Assembly (NCBI GenBank): GCA_947471745.1
Contig: CANJKZ010000461.1
Coordinates: 501,001-565,000, forward strand
Origin: Closterium sp. Naga37s-1
Lineage: Eukaryota; Streptophyta; Zygnematophyceae; Desmidiales; Closteriaceae
Direction: 5' to 3'
DNA length: 64,000 nt
Under the pieces are notes generated by a model that was not told where the DNA came from, made no database searches, and saw nothing but the letters and a program-made list of their open reading frames with translations. Positions 12,701-23,829 of this stretch are shown piece by piece. The first letter of the stretch is position 1. Each line of letters begins with the position of its first letter. A program made the position numbers and the translations under genes.

Positions 12701-15700
12701 GGGATGTGACAGAGCTGGTGGAGTGTGCGAGTGAGAGATTGTCCCCTCGTTGTCCCCTCGTTGCTTGCTTACCTGTTTGTCCCCTCGTTGCTCCTCCCCA
12801 CCTGCCCCTCCTATCATCCACCAGTGGTCGTGGGTGGCGCATTCAAGCACGAGAAGATGCGTTTGGGGATGTGACAGAGCTGGTGGAGTGTGCGAGTGAG
12901 AGATTGTCCCCTCGTTGTCCCCTCGTTGCTTGCTTACCTGTTTGTCCCCTCGTTGCTCCTCCCCACCTGCCCCTCCTATCATCCACCAGTGGTCGTGGGT
13001 GGCGCATTCAAGCACGAGAAGATGCGTTTGGGGATGTGACAGAGCTGGTGGAGTGTGCGAGTGAGAGATTGTCCCCTCGTTGTCCCCTCGTTGCTTGCTT
13101 ACCTGTTTGTCCCCTCGTTGCTCCTCCCCACCTGCCCCTCCTATCATCCACCAGTGGTCGTGGGTGGCGCATTCAAGCACGAGAAGATGCGTTTGGGGAT
13201 GTGACAGAGCTGGTGGAGTGTGCGAGTGAGAGATTGTCCCCTCGTTGTCCCCTCGTTGCTTGCTTACCTGTTTGTCCCCTCGTTGCTCCTCCCCACCTGC
13301 CCCTCCTATCATCCACCAGTGGTCGTGGGTGGCGCAGTCAAGCACGAGAAGATGCGTTTGGGGATGTGACAGAGCTGGTGGAGTGTGCGAGTGAGAGATT
13401 GTCCCCTCGTTGTCCCCTCGTTGCTTGCTTACCTGTTTGTCCCCTCGTTGCTCCTCCCCACCTGCCCCTCCTATCATCCACCAGTGGTCGTGGGTGGCGC
13501 ATTCAAGCACGAGAAGATGCGTTTGGGGATGTGACAGAGCTGGTGGAGTGTGCGAGTGAGAGATTGTCCCCTCGTTGTCCCCTCGTTGCTTGCTTACCTG
13601 TTTGTCCCCTCGTTGCTCCTCCCCACCTGCCCCTCCTATCATCCACCAGTGGTCGTGGGTGGCGCATTCAAGCACGAGAAGATGCGTTTGGGGATGTGAC
13701 AGAGCTGGTGGAGTGTGCGAGTGAGAGATTGTCCCCTCGTTGTCCCCTCGTTGCTTGCTTACCTGTTTGTCCCCTCGTTGCTCCTCCCCACCTGCCCCTC
13801 CTATCATCCACCAGTGGTCGTGGGTGGCGCATTCAAGCACGAGAAGATGCGTTTGGGGATGTGACAGAGCTGGTGGAGTGTGCGAGTGAGAGATTGTCCC
13901 CTCGTTGTCCCCTCGTTGCTTGCTTACCTGTTTGTCCCCTCGTTGCTCCTCCCCACCTGCCCCTCCTATCATCCACCAGTGGTCGTGGGTGGCGCATTCA
14001 AGCACGAGAAGATGCGTTTGGGGATGTGACAGAGCTGGTGGAGTGTGCGAGTGAGAGATTGTCCCCTCGTTGTCCCCTCGTTGCTTGCTTACCTGTTTGT
14101 CCCCTCGTTGCTCCTCCCCACCTGCCCCTCCTATCATCCACCAGTGGTCGTGGGTGGCGCATTCAAGCACGAGAAGATGCGTTTGGGGATGTGACAGAGC
14201 TGGTGGAGTGTGCGAGTGAGAGATTGTCCCCTCGTTGTCCCCTCGTTGCTTGCTTACCTGTTTGTCCCCTCGTTGCTCCTCCCCACCTGCCCCTCCTATC
14301 ATCCACCAGTGGTCGTGGGTGGCGCATTCAAGCACGAGAAGATGCGTTTGGGGATGTGACAGAGCTGGTGGAGTGTGCGAGTGAGAGATTGTCCCCTCGT
14401 TGTCCCCTCGTTGCTTGCTTACCTGTTTGTCCCCTCGTTGCTCCTCCCCACCTGCCCCTCCTATCATCCACCAGTGGTCGTGGGTGGCGCATTCAAGCAC
14501 GAGAAGATGCGTTTGGCGATGTGACAGAGCTGGTGGAGTGTGCGAGTGAGAGATTGTCCCCTCGTTGTCCCCTCGTTGCTTGCTTACCTGTTTGTCCCCT
14601 CGTTGCTCCTCCCCACCTGCCCCTCCTATCATCCACCAGTGGTCGTGGGTGGCGCATTCAAGCACGAGAAGATGCGTTTGGCGATGTGACAGAGCTGGTG
14701 GAGTGTGCGAGTGAGAGATTGTCCCCTCGTTGTCCCCTCGTTGCTTGCTTACCTGTTTGTCCCCTCGTTGCTCCTCCCCACCTGCCCCTCCTATCATCCA
14801 CCAGTGGTCGTGGGTGGCGCATTCAAGCACGAGAAGATGCGTTTGGCGATGTGACAGAGCTGGTGGAGTGTGCGAGTGAGAGATTGTCCCCTCGTTGTCC
14901 CCTCGTTGCTTGCTTACCTGTTTGTCCCCTCGTTGCTCCTCCCCACCTGCCCCTCCTATCATCCACCAGTGGTCGTGGGTGGCGCATTCAAGCACGAGAA
15001 GATGCGTTTGGCGATGTGACAGAGCTGGTGGAGTGTGCGAGTGAGAGATTGTCCCCTCGTTGTCCCCTCGTTGCTTGCTTACCTGTTTGTCCCCTCGTTG
15101 CTCCTCCCCACCTGCCCCTCCTATCATCCACCAGTGGTCGTGGGTGGCGCATTCAAGCACGAGAAGATGCGTTTGGCGATGTGACAGAGCTGGTGGAGTG
15201 TGCGAGTGAGAGATTGTCCCCTCGTTGTCCCCTCGTTGCTTGCTTACCTGTTTGTCCCCTCGTTGCTCCTCCCCACCTGCCCCTCCTATCATCCACCAGT
15301 GGTCGTGGGTGGCGCATTCAAGCACGAGAAGATGCGTTTGGGGATGTGACAGAGCTGGTGGAGTGTGCGAGTGAGAGATTGTCCCCTCGTTGTCCCCTCG
15401 TTGCTTGCTTACCTGTTTGTCCCCTCGTTGCTCCTCCCCACCTGCCCCTCCTATCATCCACCAGTGGTCGTGGGTGGCGCATTCAAGCACGAGAAGATGC
15501 GTTTGGCGATGTGACAGAGCTGGTGGAGTGTGCGAGTGAGAGATTGTCCCCTCGTTGTCCCCTCGTTGCTTGCTTACCTGTTTGTCCCCTCGTTGCTCCT
15601 CCCCACCTGCCCCTCCTATCATCCACCAGTGGTCGTGGGTGGCGCATTCAAGCACGAGAAGATGCGTTTGGCGATGTGACAGAGCTGGTGGAGTGTGCGA

Positions 15701-18700
15701 GTGAGAGATTGTCCCCTCGTTGTCCCCTCGTTGCTTGCTTACCTGTTTGTCCCCTCGTTGCTCCTCCCCACCTGCCCCTCCTATCATCCACCAGTGGTCG
15801 TGGGTGGCGCATTCAAGCACGAGAAGATGCGTTTGGCGATGTGACAGAGCTGGTGGAGTGTGCGAGTGAGAGATTGTCCCCTCGTTGTCCCCTCGTTGCT
15901 TGCTTACCTGTTTGTCCCCTCGTTGCTCCTCCCCACCTGCCCCTCCTATCATCCACCAGTGGTCGTGGGTGGCGCATTCAAGCACGAGAAGATGCGTTTG
16001 GCGATGTGACAGAGCTGGTGGAGTGTGCGAGTGAGAGATTGTCCCCTCGTTGTCCCCTCGTTGCTTGCTTACCTGTTTGTCCCCTCGTTGCTCCTCCCCA
16101 CCTGCCCCTCCTATCATCCACCAGTGGTCGTGGGTGGCGCATTCAAGCACGAGAAGATGCGTTTGGGGATGTGACAGAGCTGGTGGAGTGTGCGAGTGAG
16201 AGATTGTCCCCTCGTTGTCCCCTCGTTGCTTGCTTACCTGTTTGTCCCCTCGTTGCTCCTCCCCACCTGCCCCTCCTATCATCCACCAGTGGTCGTGGGT
16301 GGCGCATTCAAGCACGAGAAGATGCGTTTGGCGATGTGACAGAGCTGGTGGAGTGTGCGAGTGAGAGATTGTCCCCTCGTTGTCCCCTCGTTGCTTGCTT
16401 ACCTGTTTGTCCCCTCGTTGCTCCTCCCCACCTGCCCCTCCTATCATCCACCAGTGGTCGTGGGTGGCGCATTCAAGCACGAGAAGATGCGTTTGGCGAT
16501 GTGACAGAGCTGGTGGAGTGTGCGAGTGAGAGATTGTCCCCTCGTTGTCCCCTCGTTGCTTGCTTACCTGTTTGTCCCCTCGTTGCTCCTCCCCACCTGC
16601 CCCTCCTATCATCCACCAGTGGTCGTGGGTGGCGCATTCAAGCACGAGAAGATGCGTTTGGCGATGTGACAGAGCTGGTGGAGTGTGCGAGTGAGAGATT
16701 GTCCCCTCGTTGTCCCCTCGTTGCTTGCTTACCTGTTTGTCCCCTCGTTGCTCCTCCCCACCTGCCCCTCCTATCATCCACCAGTGGTCGTGGGTGGCGC
16801 ATTCAAGCACGAGAAGATGCGTTTGGCGATGTGACAGAGCTGGTGGAGTGTGCGAGTGAGAGATTGTCCCCTCGTTGTCCCCTCGTTGCTTGCTTACCTG
16901 TTTGTCCCCTCGTTGCTCCTCCCCACCTGCCCCTCCTATCATCCACCAGTGGTCGTGGGTGGCGCATTCAAGCACGAGAAGATGCGTTTGGGGATGTGAC
17001 AGAGCTGGTGGAGAGTCAGGAGCACATGTTCGCATTCCTCTACGTCCCCTTCTCTGCCACTGGGTGAGGCCCTATCAGCTGCCCTACTGTTTCTCTAGCC
17101 CGACATGTGCTGCTGATACCATAACGATAGGAGTGGAGAGCCCGCCAAGAGCACATGTTCGCGCCCCGCGTGTGGGAATGCCCGGCATTCCCTCTCCCCC
17201 CCTCCCTCTCCCCATGCTGTTAGGAGCCACGATAGCAGCGGATGGGTCAGTGGTGTGTGGAGCAGAGCAGGGGAGCATGGGTTCTCACATGCATTCACTT
17301 CCCCCCACCTCCGTCTTCCCTCTCCCCCCTCAAAAAAAATCTCAAAAGTGACTCAAATGTAATCAGTTGTGTGTGCGAGTGGGGTAGAGTAGCACTGATG
17401 GGGCACCATAGCATGTGTTTCACATAGTTTGTCTTCCTCTCTCCCCTTCTACTATTTCAGGCTTATAGGAGCAACTATAACAGCGGATGGGTCGGTGGTG
17501 CGTGTAGCAGGGGTGTTCTCGTGCAGAAGGTTGGGCCTTGGCGGGATTAGCATTGTTCGACCACCTCTCTTCCCCCCCCTCCCTCCTCCCTCTCTTTCCT
17601 CTCTTTCCTTCCCTCTTTCCTCTTCCCCTCCCCCCCAGCCTGATAGGAGCCACGATAGCAGCGGATGGGTCTGTGGTGCGTGGAGCAGGGGTGTTCTCGT
17701 GCAGGAGGCTGGGCCTTGGGATGTACGAGATCAGCATTCCTGACCCTCCTGTCTTCCCTCCTCCTCTCCTTCTCCCCCACCCCCTTGTCTCGTTCCCGTC
17801 TGCCCTCGCTCCCAGCCTTATAGGAGCCACAATAGCAGCGGATGGGTCGGTGGTTCGTGGATCAGGGGATTTCTCGTGCACGCGAGTAGGCCTTGGGATG
17901 TACGAGATTAGCATCCATAACGAGCACAAGACACACAAGTGAGTGGGAAGGAATCTGGGGGGATGTAGTGCGGTGAAAAGGAGTAACGCGGAGGCATTCT
18001 CTCCCATCCATGCGAGTGGGCCTTGGGATGTGCGAGATCAGCATTGGCAACGAACACAAGACACACAAGTGAGTGGGAAGGAATCTGGGGGGATGGAGTG
18101 CGGTGAAAAGGAGTAACGAGGAGGCATTCTGTCCCATTCATGCGAGTGGGCCTTGGGATGTACGAGATCAGCATTTCGAACGAGCACAAGACACAAGTGA
18201 GTGGGAAGGGCTGAGAACAGTGGAGTGCGGTGACAAGGTGTGCATCACACCTTCTCTTCTCACATCCCAATACCCTGATGCTCCTGACCCTTTTGCTTGC
18301 CTGTTCTCTCCATAAGGACAGCATTCTCGTGCTTCAGGAGGTGATGGGGCGGGACGACAGCAACAGACGCTATGCACGCCACGCCTTCCTCATATCGTCC
18401 CGCAACGCTCCTCCCATGTTCTCCATATGTTTCTATGAAGGGACGGCATCCTCCAGCTGCAAGTGATGGGGAGGGACGACAGCAACAGGCGCTACGCGCG
18501 ATGACTCATCTCCTCAATCCCTTGCCACACCCTCATTCTCCTATCTTCTCTGTTTCTCCCCAGGGATGGCATTCTCCTGCTCCAAGTGATGGGCCGGGAT
18601 GACAGCAACAGGCGCTATGCACACCACGCCTTCCTCTCCTACAACTTCACTTCCTCACTTCCCTCGCTCCCTCTCCTTCTTTATTTCCCCAGAGACGGCA

Positions 18701-21700
18701 TCCTACTACTGCAAGTGATGGGCCGGGATGAGAGCAACAGGCGCTATGCTCGGCACGCCTTCCTCTCTTACAACTTCACCACCTCAGTTCCCTCCCTCTC
18801 CTTGTTTTTTCCTATAGAGACGGCATCCTTCTACTTCAAGTGATGGGGAGGGACGACGGCAACAGGCGGTATGCACGCCACGCCTTCCTCTCTTACAACT
18901 TCACGGCACAGGGGTCGCTGCTGGTGGAGGCCCGTAGCCTTCGAGCTCTCCCTCTAACCTTCTGGAGCACAGACGTCAGTGCTGAGGGAGGGGCCATGCT
19001 GATAGACGGGCATCGGATCATTCTGCTTCACTCCCATTCCCTCTTGTGCTTCTCCCCTTCCTTCCCTCCTGCTGATTTCAGGGACGGCATCCTTCTACTC
19101 CAAGTGATGGGGCGGGACGACAGCAACAGGCGCTACGCACGCCATGCCTTCCTCATTCCCGTCCCACTCCTCTCGCCCCGTTTTGTCCTGTCAACTGAAG
19201 GGACGGCATCTTACTACTTCAGGTGATGGGGAGGGACGACGGCAACAGGCGGTATGCACGCCACGCCTTCCTCTCTTACAACTTCACAGCACAGGGGTCG
19301 CTGCTGGTGGAGGGGCATCGGCTCGTGAAGCAACCTGCTGAGATGTTCAAGGAGACGTTTCCATACACTGATACAGGTATTACAATGTTCTTTTTATAGG
19401 AAAGTGGCGTTGAGGTGGCTTATAACGAGGATGGAGGAAGCAGCACAGCGGGGCTTGCTGGTGGAAGCCAATCGGCTTGTGAAGGAACCCGCTCAGATGT
19501 TCAAGGTGACATTTCCGTACACCAATACAGGTACGTAATTTATTACCATTTTTTGTTAGTATATATGCAGTGGAGATGCATGATTTCTGGGATGGGGGAA
19601 GCAGCACAAGGGTCGCTTCTGGTGGAAGGGCATCGGCTCGTGAAGGAACCCTCTCAGATGTTCAAGGAGACGTTTCCCTACACCGATACAGGTTTGGGAA
19701 TGGAGGCGGCTCAGAACGTGTTAATTGAATTGCGTGCCTTTACACCGATACTATTGGTGTGCTGCTCTTGTCCCGAAACGCGTTCCCGGATTTTGGTGAA
19801 ATTCTCTTGGTGTTCACACGAATGAACGAAAGCAACAGTAAGAACCGAGTGTTTAGATGTTCAAGGAAACTGTTGTCTTCTCTGATTGTACAAGTGTGAT
19901 TGTATCGAAGTCACCTGTGCTGATATTTTCACAGACGGGGATGCAGCAGCAGACACGCTCATCCATGCCTTTTCCCCGTTCCCTTGCTCTTCCCATGCAT
20001 GTCCTATATCTTACCAATCATACCATACCACACCACACCATACCATGCCACACCACACTACACCACACCACACCATACCGTGTCATCTTTCAGACTTTGC
20101 CTTTGTGTGGGTTGACTTCCGCAACCCTCTCAGCCCCACTCTCCGCTCCTATACCGGTCAGTACCACTCACTCAGTACCACTCAGTACCACTCAGTATCA
20201 CTCACTACCAGTCAGTACCGGTCAGTACTACCGGTCAGTACCGGTCAGCACCATTCAGTATAGGTCAGTACCGGAGTCAGTACCAGTCAGTAACAGTCAG
20301 TACGAGTCAGTATCAGTCAGTGCTAGTAGGTTATCACTTCTGGAACAAAATTCCACCAAGTGTTGCGCGATCAATTTATACTAGCTCATTACCTCTGTAA
20401 GTCATACCAAGTCGTTACTCAGCTAGCTTTCACTCCCACGTCTCGTGTAACTGCTCTGCCAGACTGCCACCACAAGTTTCCCCCCCAATGCTACTGTGCC
20501 ACCCTCCCACCCACTTGTCGATGTGCCACCCACCCACCAAGTATAAAACGCCTGCCCACACCCTCCCTTCCTCCTTTCACCTCCATCACTGCTTGTTGCT
20601 GCTCTCACTCTCACTCCCATGCCTCGTGTGACTGCTCTGCCACCACAGGCCCCCTCCCACCTCCACTCGACTGTGCCACCACCCTCCCACACACACATGA
20701 CTCGCCCAAACACACACTAACGTATTTCGCCCGTGCCGACACTCCTCCGACTCCTGTGCCTCGTGTCACTGCTCTGCCATCGCAGGCCCCCTCCCACTCC
20801 ACTCGACTGTGCCACCACCCTCCCACACACACATGACTCGCCCAAACACACACTAACTTATTTCGCCCGTGCCGACACTCCTCCGACTCCCATGCCTCGT
20901 GTCACTGCTCTGCCACCACAGGCCCCCTCCCACCTCCACTCGACTGTGCCACCACCCTCCCACACACACATGACTCGCCCAAACACACACTAACGTATTT
21001 CGCCCGTGCCGACACTCCTCCGACTCCCATGCGTCGTGTGACTGCTCTGCCACCACAGGCCCCCTCCCACCTCCACTCGACTGTGCCACCACCCTCCCAC
21101 ACACACAAACATGACTCGCCCAAACACACACTAACGTATTTCGCCCGTGCCGACACTCCTCCGACTCCCATGCCTCGTGTGACTGCTCTGCCACCACAGG
21201 TCCCCTCCCACCTCGACTGACCGGTTACCGCTTTTGGAGCGGAATCATAGCAGGAATAGTCATCATGGCGGTAGCGACTGCAGCTGCTCTTTTCTTCCTC
21301 TCCCGCCACTCCATCTCTCTGGTGAGGGGACCAGCCATCCCAGCAGGTGATTCCGGGTGGTTGCAGGTAACTTTACTAACGGGAATAGTCATCATGGCGA
21401 TAGCGACTGCAGCTGCTCTTTTCTTCCTCTCCCGCCACTCCATCTCTCTGGTGAGCAGACTAGACTCCCCAGCAGGTAACTTACCAAAGGGAATAGTAGT
21501 TATGGCGATTGCGACTGCAGCTGCCCTGTTCTGCAACCCTAAACCCTGTTCTCCCGCCACTCCATCTCTCTGGTAAGCAGACTAGACTCCCCAGCAGGTG
21601 AGTCCACATAACGCGAGGTAGGTCACATGGGGATCTTGCAAGCTACTGGATCATCTCACTTTCTTGCAAGCTGGTACTTCACACGCAGGTGCCTAGCCTC

Positions 21701-22385
21701 TCTTCTGCTCCTCTAGGATCACTCCCAACCGTTCTAGAACATCCCATCGTGCTTCAATGGCCCGGCCCTTCCATCCCATATCTGCCCTCCTTCCTCGCTC
21801 CCCATGTGTGTTTCAAGTCGACTCAAAACACTCTCTTCTGCTCCTCTAGGATCACTCCCAACCCTAACATTCCATCGTGCTTCCATTGACCGGCCCTACT
21901 ATCCCATAGCTGCCCTCCTTCCTCGCTCCCCATGTGTGTTTCAAGTCGACTCAAAACACTCTCTTCTGCTCCTCTAGGATCACTCCCAACCCTTAGAGTT
22001 CCATCGTGCTTCCATTGACCGGCCCTACTATCCCATCCGCCCTCCATCCTCGCCCCCCTTTCATCTTTTGAGGCGCCTCAAAATAAGATTTTGAGGCGAT
22101 TTTTGAGGTGCCTAAAAAATCCCCAACCCTTAACATTCCACGTTCTTCCATCGACCGGCCCTACTATCCCATAGCTGCCCTCCGTCCTCGCTTCCCTTTC
22201 ATCACTCTATCCGTTTCATTTCTCAGTTTCCCAAACCTCTATCCTCTCTGCCCGTCCGTACCATTCCACAGGTGCCTTCTGCCTTTGCTCCTCTGACGTC
22301 ACTCCACCCCACCGATTCAGTATTGGCAGAAACGGAGCTCGAAGAAGAGCTGCTTAGAGGAGTGTACATTAATGCCGAAGACTGA
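1..22385 (+). CDS. Unrecognised single-span membrane protein gene, 3' part, with massively duplicated exons
   Basis: I do not recognise the family. Choosing one copy per exon by phase gives a model open to the stop: one or more 57-nt exons in 1-3785, then 4664-4856, 5065-5124, 16950-17063, 17816-17938, 19201-19376, 20094-20156, 21200-21346 and 22321-22385 (TGA 22383-22385). All phases match. The last eight exons give about 313 residues. Visible features are an acidic start around EQDEG, a segment NPSQDGMLFLTS, a segment RDDGNRRYARHAFLSYNFT, then a hydrophobic helix IIAGIVIMAVATAAALFFL and a short acidic tail ending GVYINAED. This suggests a type I membrane protein with a large outer part (inference). 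The 5' end lies outside the window. The acceptor at 19200 (AAG) is weak, and the donor of the 16950 exon is the least certain junction. Extra exon copies are listed as repeats. Confidence 0.65.
4047..4860 (+). repeat. Three to four partial copies of one exon, last copy complete
   Basis: Copies encoding AGYVDAPSQLEKGAEAKW begin after an acceptor at about 4270, 4470 and 4664, and a diverged fragment lies near 4140-4200. Only the last runs through to a donor at 4857 (CTC/GTGAGT). The earlier copies repeat the acceptor and most of the exon without its 3' end. Confidence 0.8.
4548..4640 (+). repeat. CCCAA pentamer run in an intron
   Basis: A run of ACCCA/CCCAA pentamers with occasional substitutions leads up to the acceptor of the 4664 exon. 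One CCCTAAA heptamer, identical to the plant telomere motif, occurs at about 4628. It is too short and degenerate for a telomere tract. Confidence 0.75.
5065..5460 (+). repeat. Exon with three extra donor-carrying copies
   Basis: The exon 5065-5124 (WSNELNIMSTYVKR) is followed by three copies of its 3' part with its GTGAGT/GTGACT donor at about 5180-5225, 5299-5341 and 5414-5457. The copies lack the 5' end and the original acceptor. Confidence 0.8.
5503..5755 (+). repeat. Direct duplication with two palindromes at the junction
   Basis: A segment starting GACAGGTAAGTGCCACG at about 5503 recurs at about 5632. Between the copies lie two palindromes with core GAGTCGACTC (about 5583-5602 and 5613-5632). 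Confidence 0.8.
5845..6545 (+). repeat. Five diverged copies preceding the 165-bp array
   Basis: Copies of the GRGWRIQAREDAFGD exon start appear near 5849, 5975, 6106, 6279 and 6431 with irregular spacing and many substitutions. They look like older relatives of the homogeneous array that follows. Confidence 0.8.
6555..17013 (+). repeat. 165-bp exon-intron tandem array, 64 units
   Basis: There are 64 units at exactly 165-bp spacing (63 intervals from 6556 to 16951) with no indels. Each unit has an acceptor (ATCCACCAG), 64 nt encoding GRGWRIQAREDAFGDVTELVE and an intron-like C/T-rich stretch. Only the last unit continues into the coding extension SQEHMFAFLY and a proper donor. Two differences recur or stand out: a synonymous GGC/GGG site present in many units, and one T-to-G change at 13337. 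Because 165 is 55 codons, long open frames run through the array on both strands as a by-product. On the plus strand the open frame is the same frame as the exon. Confidence 0.95.
17219..18200 (+). repeat. Copies flanking the 17816-17938 exon
   Basis: Copies of the exon start (IGATIAADGSVV) lie at about 17219, 17462 and 17640 before the full exon 17816-17938. After it, two copies of its 3' end with donor (GLGM or GLGC, then ISI...THK and GTGAGT) lie at about 18005-18068 and 18138-18197. The acceptor side is multiplied upstream and the donor side downstream. Confidence 0.8.
18309..19376 (+). repeat. Seven copies of the MGRDDSNRRYARHAFL exon start
   Basis: Copies begin near 18317, 18440, 18564, 18692, 18820, 19082 and 19201. 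Several follow good acceptors (TTTCAG, CCCCAG). Only the copy at 19201 runs through to the donor at 19377. Confidence 0.8.
19377..19870 (+). repeat. Donor-side copies of the 19201 exon
   Basis: Partial copies of the exon's 3' part (SLLVEGHRLVKEP) with following donor-like sequence lie near 19434-19530 and 19597-19692. A short remnant (ATGTTCAAGGA) is at 19857. Confidence 0.7.
20018..20085 (+). repeat. ACCAC/ATACC simple repeat
   Basis: A degenerate pentamer-like tract lies immediately before the acceptor at 20093. Confidence 0.7.
20157..20335 (+). repeat. 10-bp minisatellite grown from a splice donor
   Basis: Directly after the exon end at 20156 the donor sequence GTCAGTACC is repeated about 17-18 times in degenerate form (GTCAGTACCG, CTCAGTACCA and similar). 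Many units keep a GTCAGT hexamer that could act as a weak donor. Confidence 0.85.
20590..21199 (+). repeat. 137-141-bp array carrying copies of the 21200 acceptor
   Basis: Four to five units, each with the acceptor CTGCCACCACAG followed by CCCCTCCCACCTC and ending in CGCCCGTGCCGACACTCC. The landmark CGTATTTCGC or its variant lies at about 20721, 20857, 20994 and 21135. Only the last unit runs into the transmembrane exon. Confidence 0.85.
21360..21600 (+). repeat. Two donor-side copies of the transmembrane exon
   Basis: The membrane-span exon 21200-21346 is followed by two copies of its 3' part (IVIMAIATAAALF, then SRLDSPAG and a GTAACT or GTGAGT donor) at about 21383-21476 and 21490-21598. 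All three exits leave phase 1, so any of them could join the terminal exon at 22321. Confidence 0.8.
21690..22145 (+). repeat. About 125-bp intronic repeat with palindromes in each junction
   Basis: Three to four units contain GATCACTCCCAACC and the stretch GACCGGCCCTACTATCCCAT. The junction palindrome is AAGTCGACTC-cored at about 21814 and 21943, but GAGGCGCCTC-cored at about 22067. The two palindrome types thus occupy equivalent places. Confidence 0.8.
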
Positions 22386-23829
22386 ATATGTACTGTATGT
22401 ATGTAGTGTGTTGGTGATTACTGATAGGGTGGACATTTACAGCATTTAAATCCACCTTACAGAGGGGAAGGGTGGAGGGGGGGAGGGGAGCTGCGAGCAT
22501 AGTGTACTGTCAGGTTCAAGATACCGTATATCATCAGCCTTCCTATTTGGTCCTGATTTTTGGAATCAATATGCTCTGATATAGTCGAGCACTACTCATC
22601 TGGTTCTCTAGTTCTGAATTCTTTGACACTGCTAATGTGTAATCGTGATTGAAGGTTTACTCTGGGAGTGTCCAAAGAACACGTTCACAATCGAGTTTCC
22701 TGAACATGGAAACGCATCGACTCGCTAACGAACCTCTCTGATGCTGTTGACAGTTGGAGTCATGTTGTACGCCACGCCAGGTGCGACAAATTAGCAGTCA
22801 CAACATGCTGACTGAGGAGCGAACTTCACCTGGGAAATCTGTCTTTCTGGTATAACTTTTATTGATGGGCTGAAACATAACTACTACAAAACATTGATTT
22901 CTGATTTACAGGGACATATGATTCTGTCCTCTTTTCGCTTCTTCCCTCCCGCGACCTATTATTGCGGTAGTCGAGTTTAAGCGCCTATTAAAACCCGATG
23001 GCTTCTGAACATGAGATGAACACCGAGTGTAATATGGGAAGCCTGAGAATCCCTAGGAGCAACCCTAAACAGAACCCAAGTATTTTGTCCCTACTCGCCT
23101 ACCCACCATCACTCATGCTGCTCTGCGCCATCAGCTTCCGCAAACCTCGCAGCAACGCGTTCGCTTCCCCCCGCTCGCCTTCCCCCTCTCCCCCTCCTTT
23201 CCGCTTGACCATTCATCACCTTGCCCCAAAACTCAACCTCCGCCTTCGCCCTCACCCTTCCCCCGTTTCCCCGCCAAACCCGTCAACACTCCCTTCCGCC
23301 AGCACAACACCCCAGCAGAAGCGCGCGCACCACGCCCTCTCGCAACCCTCCCCCCCCCTCCGCACATCCTCTGCTTGCGCCTATTGTCGTGTACTGTATT
23401 GATTGACCTCTGGCGCTGCTCCCCCCACAACCCCCCTGCACAGTGCTTGCTCGAACACCTTTACTGCACTGTACATCCCCATTCCCCCTCCATTCCCCCA
23501 TACCTCCCCCTTTCCCCCTTTCCTGATTAGTCCTCCCCGGTTGCCCGCCCCACCTTCCTCACTTTCCTCCCCTCCCTCCCCCCTCCCCGCCCTGCCAGCC
23601 ATACCCTGCCGACTCCCACAACACAACCATAGTCATTCCTTCTCGTCTCTTAGCTGTGTGGTGTGCTGTGGTCCTCTCGACGTATTCCCTTCTGAACGTC
23701 CTCTTCTCAAATTCTCATTTCCGAATAATAAATAATATCGTCTCGTGCGCTCCTTCAAATCCTTCGCTATAGTTCACGCTACAAACATTCTGGTCGTGCT
23801 TCAGTAGGAAGGTCCTCGTTCTTTTCAAA
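22386..23829. other. Intergenic region between the membrane-protein gene and the fasciclin gene
   Basis: Contains the 3' flank of the first gene and the upstream region of the fasciclin gene. An open frame at 22998-23402 (134 codons) has a biased, Pro/Ser-rich translation with no recognised motif, so I do not call it a gene. No tandem duplication is seen here. Confidence 0.6.

Noticed and set aside
6025-17067. A 3,680-codon plus-strand open frame and a 3,498-codon minus-strand open frame over the 165-bp array
   Set aside because: Both exist because one stop-free 165-bp unit is repeated. The units contain a clear acceptor and intron-like sequence, so neither frame is called as a separate gene.
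22998-23402. Open frame of 134 codons before the fasciclin gene
   Set aside because: Pro/Ser/His-rich translation typical of C-rich non-coding DNA, with no recognised domain.
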